64,000 nucleotides of DNA from Dasypus novemcinctus (Eukaryota > Chordata > Mammalia > Cingulata > Dasypodidae), in the NCBI RefSeq assembly GCF_030445035.2, contig NC_080673.1, forward strand, positions 40,420,365-40,484,364, written 5' to 3'. Under the pieces are notes generated by a model that saw only the letters and a list, made by a program, of their open reading frames with translations, was not told the DNA's origin and searched no databases. Each line of letters opens with the position of its first letter. Position 1 is the stretch's first letter. Shown piece after piece: positions 34,111-45,880 of the stretch. The position numbers and the translations under genes are program-made.

Positions 34111-35240
34111 CCTCTCCCCCCTGTCACTCCTCTCCATGGCACTCCACGGTCTTCTTCTGAGCTCTATTGTGGCACTTTGCTTATGTATCTTGCTTAGCCA
34201 TTTCCAGGCAGGCTCAGCTCTTGTGGTCCTTGGGGACAAGAAAAAACCCCAGGAGCATCATCTGTGCCTGTGGGTTCAAGTAAAGCTCATCAGTAGTCAG
34301 AAAACAAATGGGAAGAGGCGATTGAACCGAGCCCCCTACCAAGGAGAGGGAGTGAGAGCAAAGCCTTTGGGACCAGAGAGGAAAGAAAAGATGAAGATTC
34401 AATGGAAAAGGCAATGTTGCTAAGCGGTACTAGAGATCCGTTTGAGACCTTTAACATTTGTGCTCAGGCATCAGGTGGGTCAAGGGAGCTGCCTGAAGGG
34501 CACCTGGAAGAAATGAGTCAAGAGGCCCAATCCACAGTGTGGGAAGGTCAGACAGGCAGTGAGTGCACAGAGAAGAAGAAATCTGTCTGCACAGATATGA
34601 AGGCCAAAGAAGAGGCCCAAGAACAGACCAGAAGGGCCTGGATTCTGGCCCTTTAATATTCAGGATTCCAGAAATCTCTTTCTAAGTGAACAGGAAGTGT
34701 TTTATGTTGTAGGTACCATGGCTCTAGAGAGAGGTCAGTGGTTTGGGTCCTGGGGTCCAGTGCATTAGGCTAAGGGATCAAGTGAACACAAGCGTCAGAG
34801 AAGGAAAGAGAATTTTTTTGAGAAAGTTCCTTAATAAGTTGTTAGACATTGTCGTTTGCTTTTAACAGCCATGCCCGCCTTCCACTATGGCCAGCTGTGA
34901 CTCTCCAAAGCAGCTGGACTGCATTGCTTCCCAGCAGGAGGGCTGGCCCAGGCTGGGAGTCAAGCGCGTTATGTTTCTATCAGGTGTGTAGAGATTTCAG
35001 TCAAGGATTTCAGCCTCTGCCTCTGCCTCCCCACATCAGCTAGTGATGTAGGACCAGATGCTTGTTGGTAGAGCAGGTGCATGTGGAGCTGCTAGAGGGA
35101 AGAAATGAGCTGCCTGTGTGTTTCCTTCCTCTTTTCTTATGTCCACTGGGGACATGAACAACAAATGTGAAGCAAAGGAAGATGTGAAGAGCAAAAAGCC
35201 TCTATTATCTCAACTCTCTGTCCAAGGGCTCTAAGTTAGT
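34111..35240. other. Unassigned stretch
   Basis: No repeat or gene is recognised. Open frames reach 124 codons (34049-34423, +) without any domain I know. Confidence 0.4.
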
Positions 35241-35425
35241 GGTTCAGAACCCTGGCTGTATGTTATAGTTACATAGGGGTAGCTTAAAAACACATGTGCC
35301 AGGTCCCTACTCCTAGAGATTCCAATGTAATTGGCTTGAATTGGGATCTGGGATAGCTACTTTTTTTTTTCAAATTCTTTAGATGATTCTAATGTATAGC
35401 CAGGGTGAGAACCACTGGTTTTACC
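35241..35425 (+). mobile_element. MER5A-like hAT MITE
   Basis: The left end AGTGGTTCAGAACCCTGGCT and the right end GGGTGAGAACCACTGG are inverted relatives. The interior (GATTCTAATGTATAGCC) is typical of MER5A. A poly(T) tract interrupts it near 35361. Confidence 0.78.
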
Positions 35426-35689
35426 TTTGGCAGAGCAACTAAATAGGTGATTATTCAGGGATGGTTGACTAGGGTAGTGGTAAAGGGGCTTAGAGGATCT
35501 TCTTTGTTCCAGTACAAGGGTGTTAAACCCTGGAATTGTTCCAGTCGCTGATTTTTATTTTACCTTTTCTGCCTACTGATTTTTTCAGTTGTATAATTCT
35601 TAATGTATTCAAATGTCTGTTTTTCTTTTAGATTATCAAATGTTAGCAACTTCAGAATCACTGGGCAGACTTGTTAAAACAGATTGCTG

Positions 35690-36062
35690 TAGTTTCTGAT
35701 TCAGTAACAGAAGTGGACAAAAGAACATGCAAAACACAGAGAATGAACACAGAGAACAGACAACTGGGGTGAGAGTGGGGGTTGGGGGGAAGGGGAGAGA
35801 AATAAAAATAAATCTTTAAAAAAATAAAAATAAAAATGACAATGTAGGAAGCAGATGTAACTCAAGTTGTTGATTGCCTGCTTCCCATTTATGAGGTCCT
35901 GGCTTAGATCCCTGGTACCTTCTAAAAACAAACAAAAAACGAACCAACAAATGAAAAAACCAAGTCTCATTAGGGGACAGATGTAGCTCCACGGCTGAGC
36001 TCCTGCTTCCTATGTTTGAGATCCTGGGTTCAATCCCTGGTACCTCCTTAAAAAAAAAAAAG
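35690..36062 (+). mobile_element. Cluster of three SINE modules
   Basis: A 5'-truncated DAS tail region (about 35696-35840, AGAACAGACAACTGGGGTGA) is followed by a tRNA-like unit (35849-35940) and another (35974-36062, B box GGTTCAATCC). All are plus strand, each ending in an A-rich tail. Confidence 0.78.
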
Positions 36063-36164
36063 GCAATGAAATGCAAAGGGAAGTCTGGGAAAGTTTTCCT
36101 CATAGCAAGATTCAGAAAGATTCTCTTTTCCTGATTTCAGACACTGTTGTGTGAGGGTTTGATT

Positions 36165-36385
36165 CTTGGATGTGGAATAGTCATCCGGCACCTAGGAGAG
36201 AACAAACTGTATGACCAAGACCACACCTGGAAGATGGAAAAGCAGAAAGATGAATGGAAGTTGGGTCCTCAGGAACAACAAACTCTGGAATGGCTGTAGT
36301 TCCAGACATTTTTACATCAGTTCCTTTTGTTGTTTAATCTGTCTTAAGTTGTCTTCTGTTACTTGAAGCCGAAAGCATCCTAAAT
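36165..36385 (+). repeat. Old LTR-like fragment
   Basis: CCTTTTGTTGTTTAATCTGT followed by CTTCTGTTACTTGAAGCCGA resembles the end of an old mammalian LTR family. It is fragmentary and the family is uncertain. Confidence 0.4.
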
Positions 36386-36484
36386 ATTACATGTTATTTT
36401 AGAACTTCTTAAAAATAATTACATTTTTTGTCTGTAAATATATGTGGCTATCTCATAAAAAGTTCCTTGAGATCAAGAATCATG

Positions 36485-36883
36485 AAATTTTTTTAAAAAG
36501 ATTTATTTATTTCTCTTCCCTTGTCTGCTCTCTGTGTCCATTTGCTGTGTGTTCTTCTGTGTCCACTTGTATTCTTGTCAGCAGCACCTGGATTCTGTGT
36601 CTCGTTTTTGTTGCATCATCTTGCTGCGTCAGCTCTCTGTGTGTGCGGCACCATTCCTGAGCAGGCTGTACTTTTTCACGATGGGCGGCTCTTCTTACGG
36701 GGCGCCCTCCTTGCATGTCGGGCTCCCCTACATGGGGGACACCCCTGTGTGGCACGACACTCCTTGTGAGCATCAGCACTGCACGTGGACCAGTTCATCA
36801 CATGGGTCAGGAGGCCCTGGATTTGAACTTCGGACTCCCATATGGTAGATGGACTCCCTATCCATTGGGTCAAATCCATGTCC
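36485..36883 (-). mobile_element. DAS-type SINE, long form
   Basis: The minus-strand head lies near 36880 (TTGACCCAATGGATAGGGAG) and the tail at 36487-36512. The flanks CAAGAATCATG at 36474-36484 and 36884-36894 are identical. Confidence 0.9.
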
Positions 36884-37069
36884 CAAGAATCATGGTATTT
36901 TATCTATGGTTTTCCCAGGTTCTTGAACACAATGTTATTTGAGAGAACAAATGAATTAGTTTCATTTTCGTAAACATTTTTTGAATACTTTATGCCAGGC
37001 TCTGTGAGTACTTACATGAAATTAAACATGTAAGAGTTTTGATTGCTAAAAACAAAAACAAGTCTTCTG

Positions 37070-37850
37070 GCCACCCACATGAGAAAGGGCATTCATTGTA
37101 AAGATGCATGTGGATGAACCTGCACACCTTACAGATTGAGGCAGCTCCAGGCTGTTCTCATCTGACCCATGTGGTCTCTCTCATGGATCTCTCCTGCCAT
37201 CTCCATGCTGTTCACTTCTGTCCTTCTCCTCTCACCACCAACTGGCTAAGGGCTATTGCTTATGTTTATGAACTGGTCTGTTCCTGGGTGTGATACCCTT
37301 TGATTGTATTAGATTCAGTTGAGATGTCTGATTAAATTATGTTAAGATTAGAGCTTTGATTCAACCACATCATTAGGGTACAACTTAGCATTGAGTCCCA
37401 GCCCCCTTGGGCTGATAAAACAGACTCTCACATAGAAGTAGACACACAGAAGCAGATATGGAGGAAGAGAGAGTACTCTATAGACACAGCCCTGGGAAGA
37501 GAGATGAACCTAATAGTCTACAGCTGACCTTGTGAAGAGACCAGAGCATCTGAGCCCAGAAAGAAACAAGCCCCAGGGAGAGAAATGAGCCGTATGCCAG
37601 TCTGCAACTGAGTCCGAAGAAGCTGGGACTACAGAGCCTTAAGAGGAAGGAGGGAGTCTGAACCCTCGCAGACATGGCCGCCATCTTACGGTAACAGACT
37701 TTGGGTGAGAAAGTACCTCTTACGGAACCTTGAGTAGGACTGTTTAGGGCCTGGTAACTGTAATCTTCTACCCCAAATAAATACCCTTTATAAAAGCCAA
37801 CAGATTTCTAGTGCTTTGCATCAACACTCCTTTGGCTGACTAATATAGGC
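37070..37850 (+). mobile_element. Probable armadillo LTR-like element
   Basis: CAAATAAATACCCTTTATAA followed by AAGCCAACAGATTTCTAG looks like the end of a common Dasypus LTR-like repeat, with a preceding TCACATAGAAGTAGACACAC block. Boundaries and class are uncertain; no target duplication was identified. Confidence 0.4.
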
Positions 37851-38706
37851 TTCAAATCCTTTATCCAGATTTCAGAGGACATGTGATGTGGTTTATTATC
37901 AACTTTATAAGGCAAAGCCCCCCAGTTCTGTGGGTCACTTGGCAGCTTTGGGTCAAGGACCCTCTTTGGTCCAACGAAGGCCACTTCAAGACAATAAAAT
38001 ATCCTGATGTACCTTCCTTGAAGGTGTAAGAGGAAGTTCGGAATGAAATCACCACGGCTAGCATGTAGAAGAGGGTGATATAGAAAATAATTCTGGAAAG
38101 AAATCCATCATGGTGGGATGGTGGCTGACATTTTTACTTTCTGCCTTCTAGTTATTTGCATTTTCTAATCTCTCTACAGTAAGCATGTATTGCCAGAAAA
38201 ATATTAAAATGTTACATTAAAATAAGTATTGTAAGTACTTGAAAGGAAAAGATAGGAATTTATTCAGGGTAGTACACAGTGTGCTGCCACAAATAAACAA
38301 GTACTTTTCTTTCCAAAGCCTTTTAGGGTGATGATCTCCATTTCAGAGTGAGCAAGTGCAAGTGACACCAGATACTCTGTGAACACATTGTAGACTATTT
38401 GGTTCAGTTGAATGTGGAACTGTAGTGTAATAAGGCTATTTGGGTTAGTGTCAGATGATGGCTACGCCTATGAGTATTTCTGCTATGACTTCAATTACTA
38501 TGTGCTTAAATAGTTACACACACACACACACACACACACAAAGACAGCTTGTGCAGATGCCATTTTCATCTGCTTTCAACTTCTCAGTGAGCTGTTTCAT
38601 CCAAATTGTAGAGAAGTACTCAGTCCTCAATGAAAACTCACCAGGACCAAATGTGATGTTTAAAGGCAACCCATTTTGTAATATGGGCAGGGGAAAAATG
38701 TAATTT
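37851..38706. other. Unassigned stretch with (CA)n
   Basis: A CA-dinucleotide run lies at 38515-38540. No gene or other repeat recognised. Confidence 0.5.
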
Positions 38707-38723
38707 AAAGGAAAATGTCTTCA

Positions 38724-39144
38724 ACCAATCCAATGTCCACATAGAAGAGGTGGCATTGGATTGGGAAAAGTGGACATAATGGACAAAGGGTATGGGGAAA
38801 GGCAGGAAGAGATGAGAGGTGGAGGCGTCTTCGGGACATGGAGCTGCCCTGGATGGTGCTTCAGAGGTAATCACCGGACATTGTAAATCCTCACAGGGCC
38901 CACTTGATGGAATAGAGGAGAGTATGGGCCATGATGTGAACCAATGTATATGAGGTGCAGAGATGCCCAAAGATGTACTTACCAAATCCAATGGATGTGT
39001 CATGATGATGGGAACGAGTGTTGTTGGGGGGGGGGAGAGGGGGGGTGGGGGGGTGGGGTTGAATGGGACCTCACATATATATTTTTAATGTAATATTATT
39101 ACAAAGTCAATAAAAAATTAAAAAAATTATAAAAAAAAAAAAAA
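38724..39144 (+). mobile_element. Young 5'-truncated L1 with perfect duplication
   Basis: The 17-bp flanks AAAGGAAAATGTCTTCA at 38707-38723 and 39145-39161 are identical. The 421-bp insert is read as an L1 3' untranslated region: a G-rich tract (39028-39059), a CAATAAAAAAT poly(A) signal near 39110, then an A tail. No coding part is included. The intact flanks and tail make it one of the most recent insertions here. Confidence 0.8.
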
Positions 39145-39161
39145 AAAGGAAAATGTCTTCA

Positions 39162-39834
39162 GAGAGGGGTCTTCCTAAAATACAGGTCAAATCATGTTGC
39201 CACTGCCTTTAAAACTTTTCCAGGGAAAAGTTCCATTCCTCACTCAATCTCCAGGAGCTTGTTCCAACCTTCCTTTCCAGCCTTCTTGTACTCCACATCC
39301 CTTTACACATCCCACTGTCTAATCATGTGAGATTGCCCTTTTCTGAACAAGACAAGCACTTTCAGGTCCCAGTCTATCAGAAATTCCTCTTGCGGGTATA
39401 TGACAAAATATGGCCACAAGCCACCACCAAAAAGAAAACTCTGTAGCTCTTTCACAACACTTGAATAATTTTCAATCAGTTTCCTCCAAATATTACATCC
39501 CTTTAGCTGGAGTCCCCTATCCCTAAGACAACTTATAGAATATAGCACATATTCATGCAACCATTAAGTTGAAAAATGTCTTCAGTGTGCCACGTGGGGC
39601 TTACATGAGAGAGAAGACAGAGCAGGGGGTGGGAGCCAAGAGACCTGGAGTTCAAGTTGGGTGGCCCTGTGTCAGTCCCTGGACTTGCGCTGTCACAGGG
39701 GAATGATACCTACCCTCCTACATGATGGTTTGTGATAAGGAGCAAATGGATATGAAAACACCCTGTAAGCTATAAAGCATGAAGTGTAAACATCTCAATA
39801 AATCTCATTATTCACTTTAGTTTAGCACAGAGTT
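39162..39834. other. Unassigned stretch
   Basis: No gene recognised; part may be old L2 or MIR (for example TGATACCTACCCTCCTACATG near 39705). Confidence 0.4.
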
Positions 39835-40055
39835 TCTCAAACCCAGCACTACCGACATTCTGGAATAGATGATTCTTGGTTGTTGGGTCTGTCCTGTGGA
39901 TTGCAGACTACCCACTAAAGCCAGTAACCCACCACCACCAAAGCCAGTAACCCACCACCACCACCAAGTTGTGACAGCCGCAAACATCTTCAGACATTGC
40001 CAAATGTTCTCTGGGGGCAGGGGGATGGACCTCAGTTGAGAACCACTGGGTTTAG
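39835..40055 (+). mobile_element. hAT-Charlie-type MITE with internal duplication
   Basis: It starts AGTTTCTCAAACCCAGCACT, has GGGTCTGTCCTGTGGATTGC, and ends TTGAGAACCACTGG. It is the same family as 10350-10558. A 23-bp tandem duplication (39917-39939 and 39940-39962) is unique to this copy. Confidence 0.75.
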
Positions 40056-40529
40056 AGGTGTATTCTGGTCACCCTTCCATCTCTCCCCTCCGACTCTTCT
40101 TTCCAACCTCATCCACTGTCTTTTCTGGTTACCAAATAAAAAAGATTTATTTTTTAACTCAGCGTTGGGATGCCTCCCCACCCATCCTTGCTGACTTTTT
40201 ATAGGGATGTTTATGCACTGATCTATGTATAGACTTGGTAGCTTCTCTGGTTTCTATCCACAGAATCTCCTGGGGTGAAATTTAATTTCTTGGTATTGAA
40301 TTAAAAAATGCATCCTCTTTTTCTAACTCATCCCTTCCGTGCTTGTTTACTAGACAATCCTACTTCACGGTGTTACCAGACACTTTCTCTTAAAAAACCA
40401 AGTTTTGCATTGGTTCACTGTCCCCCTCCCAACCTGTCTGTGGGCTTAAATTCATTCCATCATTGTAGGTCTCCTTTTCCTCCGCACACATCTTTTGTGT
40501 GTTCCTGTGTTTTTAACATTAAGAAGGTA
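40056..40529. other. Unassigned stretch
   Basis: Nothing recognised apart from pyrimidine-rich sequence. Confidence 0.4.
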
Positions 40530-40735
40530 ATGTATTGCACAGCACAATGAACCCTAAGTGAAACCATGGACTATAGCTAATAGTACAATTATAAAACATG
40601 TTATCATCAATTGTAACAAATGTACCACACCGACCCAAGGTGCTAATAATAGGTGGTATAGGAGAACCCTGGAATTTATGCATGATTGTTCTGTAAACCC
40701 ACAACTTCCCTAATAATAATTTTTAAAAACCTCAG
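40530..40735 (+). mobile_element. Xenarthran-type L1 3' end
   Basis: ACCATGGACTATAGCTAATA, TCATCAATTGTAACAAATGT and GATTGTTCTGTAAACCCACA match the 16503-16725 family on the same strand. Confidence 0.68.
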
Positions 40736-41165
40736 AAACAAGTAAGCCATGGTATTAAGAATTTTTTTTTTCAGATAGAACAGAAGGATATTAAGGGAAA
40801 CTTGTCTCTCTTACTTCCACTCCAACTCTCCCCATGCTCCCCACAGCCTCTCCAGTCTTCAGGCTTTCTTTCCAGAGGTAAACTGTTAATTCCTAATGGA
40901 CCTGTCTTTCCAGTTTTCTATGCGTATGCAAGTATATCTTCTCTCATTACTTCTCCAACATGCAAATGTTTGTGTGTGAAGACAATATTTTTTCTTTTAT
41001 TCTGTCCACAGCCAGAATAATTCTCAATCCCTAAAGACAGTCAAAGAGGAACTTTTATTAGTGCTTTGCAAATAGACTCGGCCTCCTGCCAAAGCCCCTC
41101 AGGAAATTAGCCTGAGCTGGAATTGCTGATAGGCTGAACAGACACTGCTAAGCAAAGCCCTCCAG

Positions 41166-41167
<2 letters not shown>

Positions 41168-41228
<61 letters not shown>
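41168..41228. repeat. (TC)n(AC)n microsatellite
   Basis: A TC dinucleotide run of about 40 bp passes directly into a CA run of about 20 bp. It is likely to be length-variable. Confidence 0.95.
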
Positions 41229-41574
41229 CTCCATCCTACTGGGACTGATTTTTTTTTTTTTAAAGGCAATGTATTTTGTAAAGGACCCTGAGGAGAGAGG
41301 ACAGGTAGTTTTATTCACTGAAAAAAACAACTCTACACAAGAGGAGCAGAGTTTAAGTAACACGTGTCTTGGGGCTCATTCCTGTGAGCATTCTCCCTTG
41401 CAAAGGTGCGTGCATTAAACTGCTGGCAGAGAGAGTGTAAGAATTATTTCATTTGTTTCTGATTTGGTAGCTTGTGACCATTTATAAATGCAATTGTCTA
41501 GGTGCAAAGAGGAGATTCTTTAAGTCTCGTATGAATAAGGGCCATTTTTAGATTCTTCCTTTAAATCCTTTGCT

Positions 41575-41730
41575 CACTCAACATGTATTCATTGATTCTA
41601 GGCTCTTTTGTGGGCAAAGCTTTAAGAAGGAGTAAAGTTAACTCAGACATCGATGTTGCTTTCCAGAAGCATGTGGCCTATTAAGGCAGAAAGAGATTGT
41701 CTAAATTACCTAATCCAAATATAACATGAT
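41575..41730 (-). mobile_element. L2-like fragment, antisense
   Basis: CACTCAACATGTATTCATTG and GCATGTGGCCTATTAAGGCA resemble the antisense L2 3' end. Sequence after 41937 probably continues it. Confidence 0.45.
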
Positions 41731-41744
41731 AAAGGTCAGAAGTA

Positions 41745-41923
41745 CAGAAAAGCCAAAGACTGAAGATTGCCAGCAGCCAGCTCCAAAACACCACAGTCCT
41801 CTGGGAGAAAGCATTACCTTGATGATGCCTTGAGTTTGGACTTCTCCTAGCCTTAAAACCATGAAACCATGAGCCAATAAATTCCCATTGTTTAAGCAAA
41901 AAAATAATAATAATAATTTTTAA
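41745..41923 (+). mobile_element. L1-mobilised retrocopy of an LTR end
   Basis: The insert is homologous to the 3' part of the MaLR-like LTRs at 3853-4328 and 7868-8300. It stops after the LTR poly(A) block (CAATAAATTCCCATTG) and continues as an A-rich tail. It lacks the LTR's own end and is flanked by a 14-bp duplication AAAGGTCAGAAGTA at 41731-41744 and 41924-41937. Together these indicate reverse transcription of a polyadenylated LTR-derived RNA by L1, not ordinary LTR integration. Confidence 0.8.
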
Positions 41924-42284
41924 AAAGGTCAGAAGTAGAGCTAAAATGTTACCAGTCCTATAGATACTCCCTTTCCAATGAACACTTCTGTTAATGTGGA
42001 TGCTGACACAACTGTCCAGTGACTCAGGAATCTAGGAATGTGTTGGGTGATAACACAGCATAACTAAACTGTATACATTTGCTGACTCTGGACTGAGCAG
42101 TGGTACCTGCAGGAGGAGGGGAGGAGATGACTGTAGTGAGGTAAGTATGAACAGCTCTATCTTTCCAAGGGTACTACAGGATGGCATAACAGCCACATTT
42201 CTTAATGTTTCACAGCTTGCTAAAAGCAGTTCTTATTTCCTTCTTTCTCCATTCATGTTTGCAACTTGTAAATAAAGAATCTTG

Positions 42285-42750
42285 AGAGATGTATTTGTCA
42301 GTGATTGCTGCACCAATGCTGCTTAACAAACAATCCTAAATATCCTCATAGTTTAGAATTATAAATACTTATTTCCATGCTCATGGGTCTGTAGGTCAGC
42401 TGCAGTTTGGCTGATTTAGGTTGGTTATTCTGGATCCTGGTTTCTGATTGTGTTGAGATCTGATTTACATTCTAGGGCTCATGTTTCAGACATGAAAGAC
42501 TGCAGGAATCTAAGCGGCAAGTCAAACTATGTGATGCCTCTTATAGACCCTTGCCTATGCCTGATACACTGTCTCTTCCACCCTTCTTTCTTTGGTCACA
42601 GCAATTCAGACATGGCCAGGCTCAACACCAATAGGGCAGGGAAATAAACTGTCTATTTTAGTGAAAGGAAATGCCAAGTCACAAGGGCATGGATAAACAA
42701 TTCTTATTCAGAGGGGGCATGAAAAACTGGAAACGAGGATCCAATCTACT
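42285..42750 (-). repeat. Old LTR-like fragment
   Basis: CTGTAGGTCAGCTGCAGTTT, GGTCACAGCAATTCAGACAT and AATGCCAAGTCACAAGGGCA follow the order of a remembered antisense mammalian retroelement. Family not assigned. Confidence 0.4.
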
Positions 42751-43339
42751 ATAAGGGATTGCCATTTTTCACAAAGAAAGACCATGGCAATGAGGTATAT
42801 AAGCAAGTGACCTCTTCCCATGAAATAGAATTAGGCTTTGCTGACCTCTGCTAAAGAATGGTTATTGACACCAGAGTTGTGTGCTTGTGTTGTTGTAGCT
42901 AAAATGATCACCATTGCCAAGTTGAAGACTTTTGTTTGTGGTTTCAGATCAACTTTGTAGCTGCTGCTTCACAAATAGGACAGGAACCACTTCATCTTTC
43001 TTTTCAGTGTACTTGCCTGTTTATTTCCTTCCTCTCACTCATATTCCACAACTGTCTTATTTCTCCAACTTAACCATGTTTATGGCTGCTTGATTTTGAC
43101 TCAGTAATAATCAGCCAGTTGGTATTCTGCTAGTCCCCCACCCTCCCCTCTTGCCTAGCCCAGGGTTGCTATATTGGCATAAATGCACATCTTCATTTCT
43201 AGATCTTGGCAATTATGGAAGAGTCAGCAACTGGCATAATTGTTTGTAGCAAGTCCAGGTCTTCAGAAGCTGGAGTCTACTTTTCCTCTGAAAATTTTTA
43301 CATTCACCTGCCCCAAGTCTTGTAGACTTGTAGAGTGCT

Positions 43340-43480
43340 GGGGGAGCTTTGGAGATCATCTAGTCAGCCCTATAATTTTTCGGATGAGATAAATGAGGTC
43401 CAGAGAACCTAGTGGGTGAGAGAACAAAGCTTGGGACCTTGCCCTTCTGACTCTCAATTCAATGGAACATTTCTATCCTT
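43340..43480. repeat. Ancient mammalian repeat
   Basis: GGAGATCATCTAGTCAGCCC followed by GATGAGATAAATGAGGTCC is the same old repeat family as the arms at 11327-12115. Confidence 0.5.
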
Positions 43481-43579
43481 CCTGGGGGGAGTTAGTTGCG
43501 CTGTTATTGAAATTATGAGCATGTGTAACAAGAGAACAGATGAAATTCTGTTTATCTGCCGTGAGTCTAGGGCTTAGTG

Positions 43580-44037
43580 CCCTGGGGCTGCCATAATAAC
43601 GTACCACATACTAGGCTGCTTCCAACAACAGAAATGTATTGTCTCACCATTCTGGGGGCACAAAGTCCAAAGTCAAGATGTCAGCAGGTTCATACTCACT
43701 CTGGAACCTGCTGGGGAGGGTCATTCCTTGCCTCTACTAGCTTCCCGTGTGGCCAGCAGTCCTTGGCTTTCCTTGCCTGAAGGTACATCACCTAATCTCT
43801 GCCTCCGTCCTCACGGGGCTTTCTCCCTTATGTCTGTGTCTCTCCTCCCTTCTTCTAGGGGCACCAGTCACTTTGGATTATTAATGGCCCATCCTTCTTG
43901 TATGGCCTCATCCTAACTAATTCTGTCTGCTGAGACCCCATTTCCAAAGAAGGTCACATTCACAGGTACCGGGGGCTAGGGCTCGGACATATCTTTTAGG
44001 GGACTGGGGGACATGAATCAACCCATTAACAGGGGTC
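43580..44037 (-). mobile_element. MLT1-like LTR, antisense
   Basis: GGGGCTGCCATAATAACGTA, AACAACAGAAATGTATTGTC and CACATTCACAGGTACCGGGG are antisense MLT1 landmarks in the right order. It is an old solo LTR. The 43577-43780 open frame falls inside it. Confidence 0.75.
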
Positions 44038-45529
44038 TTGGGCTCTTTCTTTGATTACATACCCACCTAGATCCTCCAGAACTAGCCAATTTAGACCATT
44101 AGGTCTAGGAAAAGGAGGCCACTGCTAAAATGGAAAAAGAAATATAAAGACTTAATTCTTAGTGTTGGTTTTTCTAAGAGCCCAAGGGCCAGAATTGCAT
44201 TTTAGATACAGTCATCCCTACCAATTTTTTTGGCATTCCCAAGGCAGTCTAGAGGAAAATCAAGAGTGTAGTGGAAGGGATAGACCATGAAATAACAGAA
44301 CTTAATCCTGAAAACTGAGGAAATCGTTATACTGACTGAATTTACTTGTCATTGTATTCAGTTTGCCGCTGCTAGAAGAATTGGAGTAGAAAATTGAGGT
44401 TGTAATGAAAAATAGAGTACATTACCATTTTCCATACCCAAGTTTGTAACCTATGAATTATGAACCTATGAATTATGTACCTATGTTCTGTTTGCAATAT
44501 AGTAATACCAGGTGCTAGTACTGGAAGTGAAAGTAGGAGTGATATTGATACATATACTATAGAAGTAAAAAATCATTGAAATTTTTATATGTATTAAATG
44601 TGAGAGGATTTAAAAACAGAATACTTTTTCACATGTATGCATTTAAAATTTTTCCACAGCAAATGTGTATTATTTTCCTAATAAAAAGATGTTATTATAA
44701 TTTAAAAATAATCATGAACTTCTTAACCTTTACTTCTCTGTCCCCCTTATGTAACATTCTGTCGAGTTTTAAGTGTGGGATTACCCACATACGCTGACAC
44801 TGGAGTTGTTCACCCTAGGATCATCCCTAATTCTATTATAATTTGATATTTCCCCAAAACAGTTGCTCCTTTTTATTTTGTAGTTTCATTGGTGCTGAGG
44901 ATTTAGTCAGCCAGAACCATCAATGTGAATCTTGGAAGTCAAATTAAACAGGAAAAATAAATGAAAGAAAAAGCATTGAGACCACTAATCTGCATTTATC
45001 ACAGAGGCAGACTTTGGTACAGGTACTACGTATTTGTGAATGATGTATGGCTCACTTCCAAAAATAAATGAGACAGAAAAAAGGCATTAAGATATGATTT
45101 GATAAAAAATGACACAGCAGTAGAAAGAAGTTTATTTCCTTCTCATAGGTGTGGGAAGGCCATGGGTGGGAAAGATTGGGGCAGTCAAGTGCAGACAGAA
45201 GCGTGACTGAATCTCCTCCTCCTATTGTAATGGGTGATCTGAGAACAGATGACAGGAACTTAGCTCAACCTGTGAGCTGGGAGGGGGGATTTCTGGGTTG
45301 GCTGTCTGGTGGAGCTGTTTTCTGAACTAAGTCCTGAAAGATGAGATAAAATTTGCCAGGGATATAAATGTTCCTAGAAGTGGCGAAGAAATTTGGGCTA
45401 ATGAAAGTAATACAATCAAGCTTTATGTTTAGTTCCAAGCTTTCTGGCAGTCAAGGCAAAAAGGGAAAATATGATGTAGTATTTCATTTCTTATACCCTT
45501 CTAGGAGCTAAAAACTAAACTGTAGAACA
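44038..45529. other. Unassigned AT-rich stretch
   Basis: No gene or repeat recognised. A short direct repeat ACCTATGAATTATG... occurs at 44449-44482. Confidence 0.45.
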
Positions 45530-45735
45530 ATGATTCTTAACTGCTATTTTGCATAAAAATCCCCTCAAATAACATTTAAAAAAGCAGAATTCTGAATCTC
45601 ATTTCTAAAAGTTCAGATTCAGTAGGTCTGGGATGGGGTCTATGGTGGAGCCTGGGAGTTTGCATTTTACTAAATTCCCTAAGTAATTCTGATGGAGGTG
45701 TCCCCTCCAGCCAGCTTTAAAAAATACTGCTGTAA
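45530..45735 (+). mobile_element. MER5A-like hAT MITE
   Basis: AATGATTCTTAACTGCTATT at the left, TTCAGATTCAGTAGGTCTGG and TAAGTAATTCTGATGGAGG in the body are MER5A landmarks. Confidence 0.75.
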
Positions 45736-45739
45736 AAGA

Positions 45740-45880
45740 CACTCTTCATTCACTTATTCATTTATTTGTTGCTTCATTCCTAAAGACATATTAAGCACTG
45801 TCCTAAATGCTGGAGACAGACTGGAGAAGAAGGCAGGTAAGCCACCTCCCCCTGAGGTGACTCTGGTCAATTAGAGGAGA
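45740..45880 (-). mobile_element. L2 3' end, antisense
   Basis: TTCATTCACTTATTCATTTA followed by CACTGTCCTAAATGCTGGAG is the antisense L2 3' end. Confidence 0.6.

Noticed and set aside
43577..43916. Overlapping frames that look protein-like
   Set aside because: They lie in the antisense MLT1-like LTR at 43580-44037.
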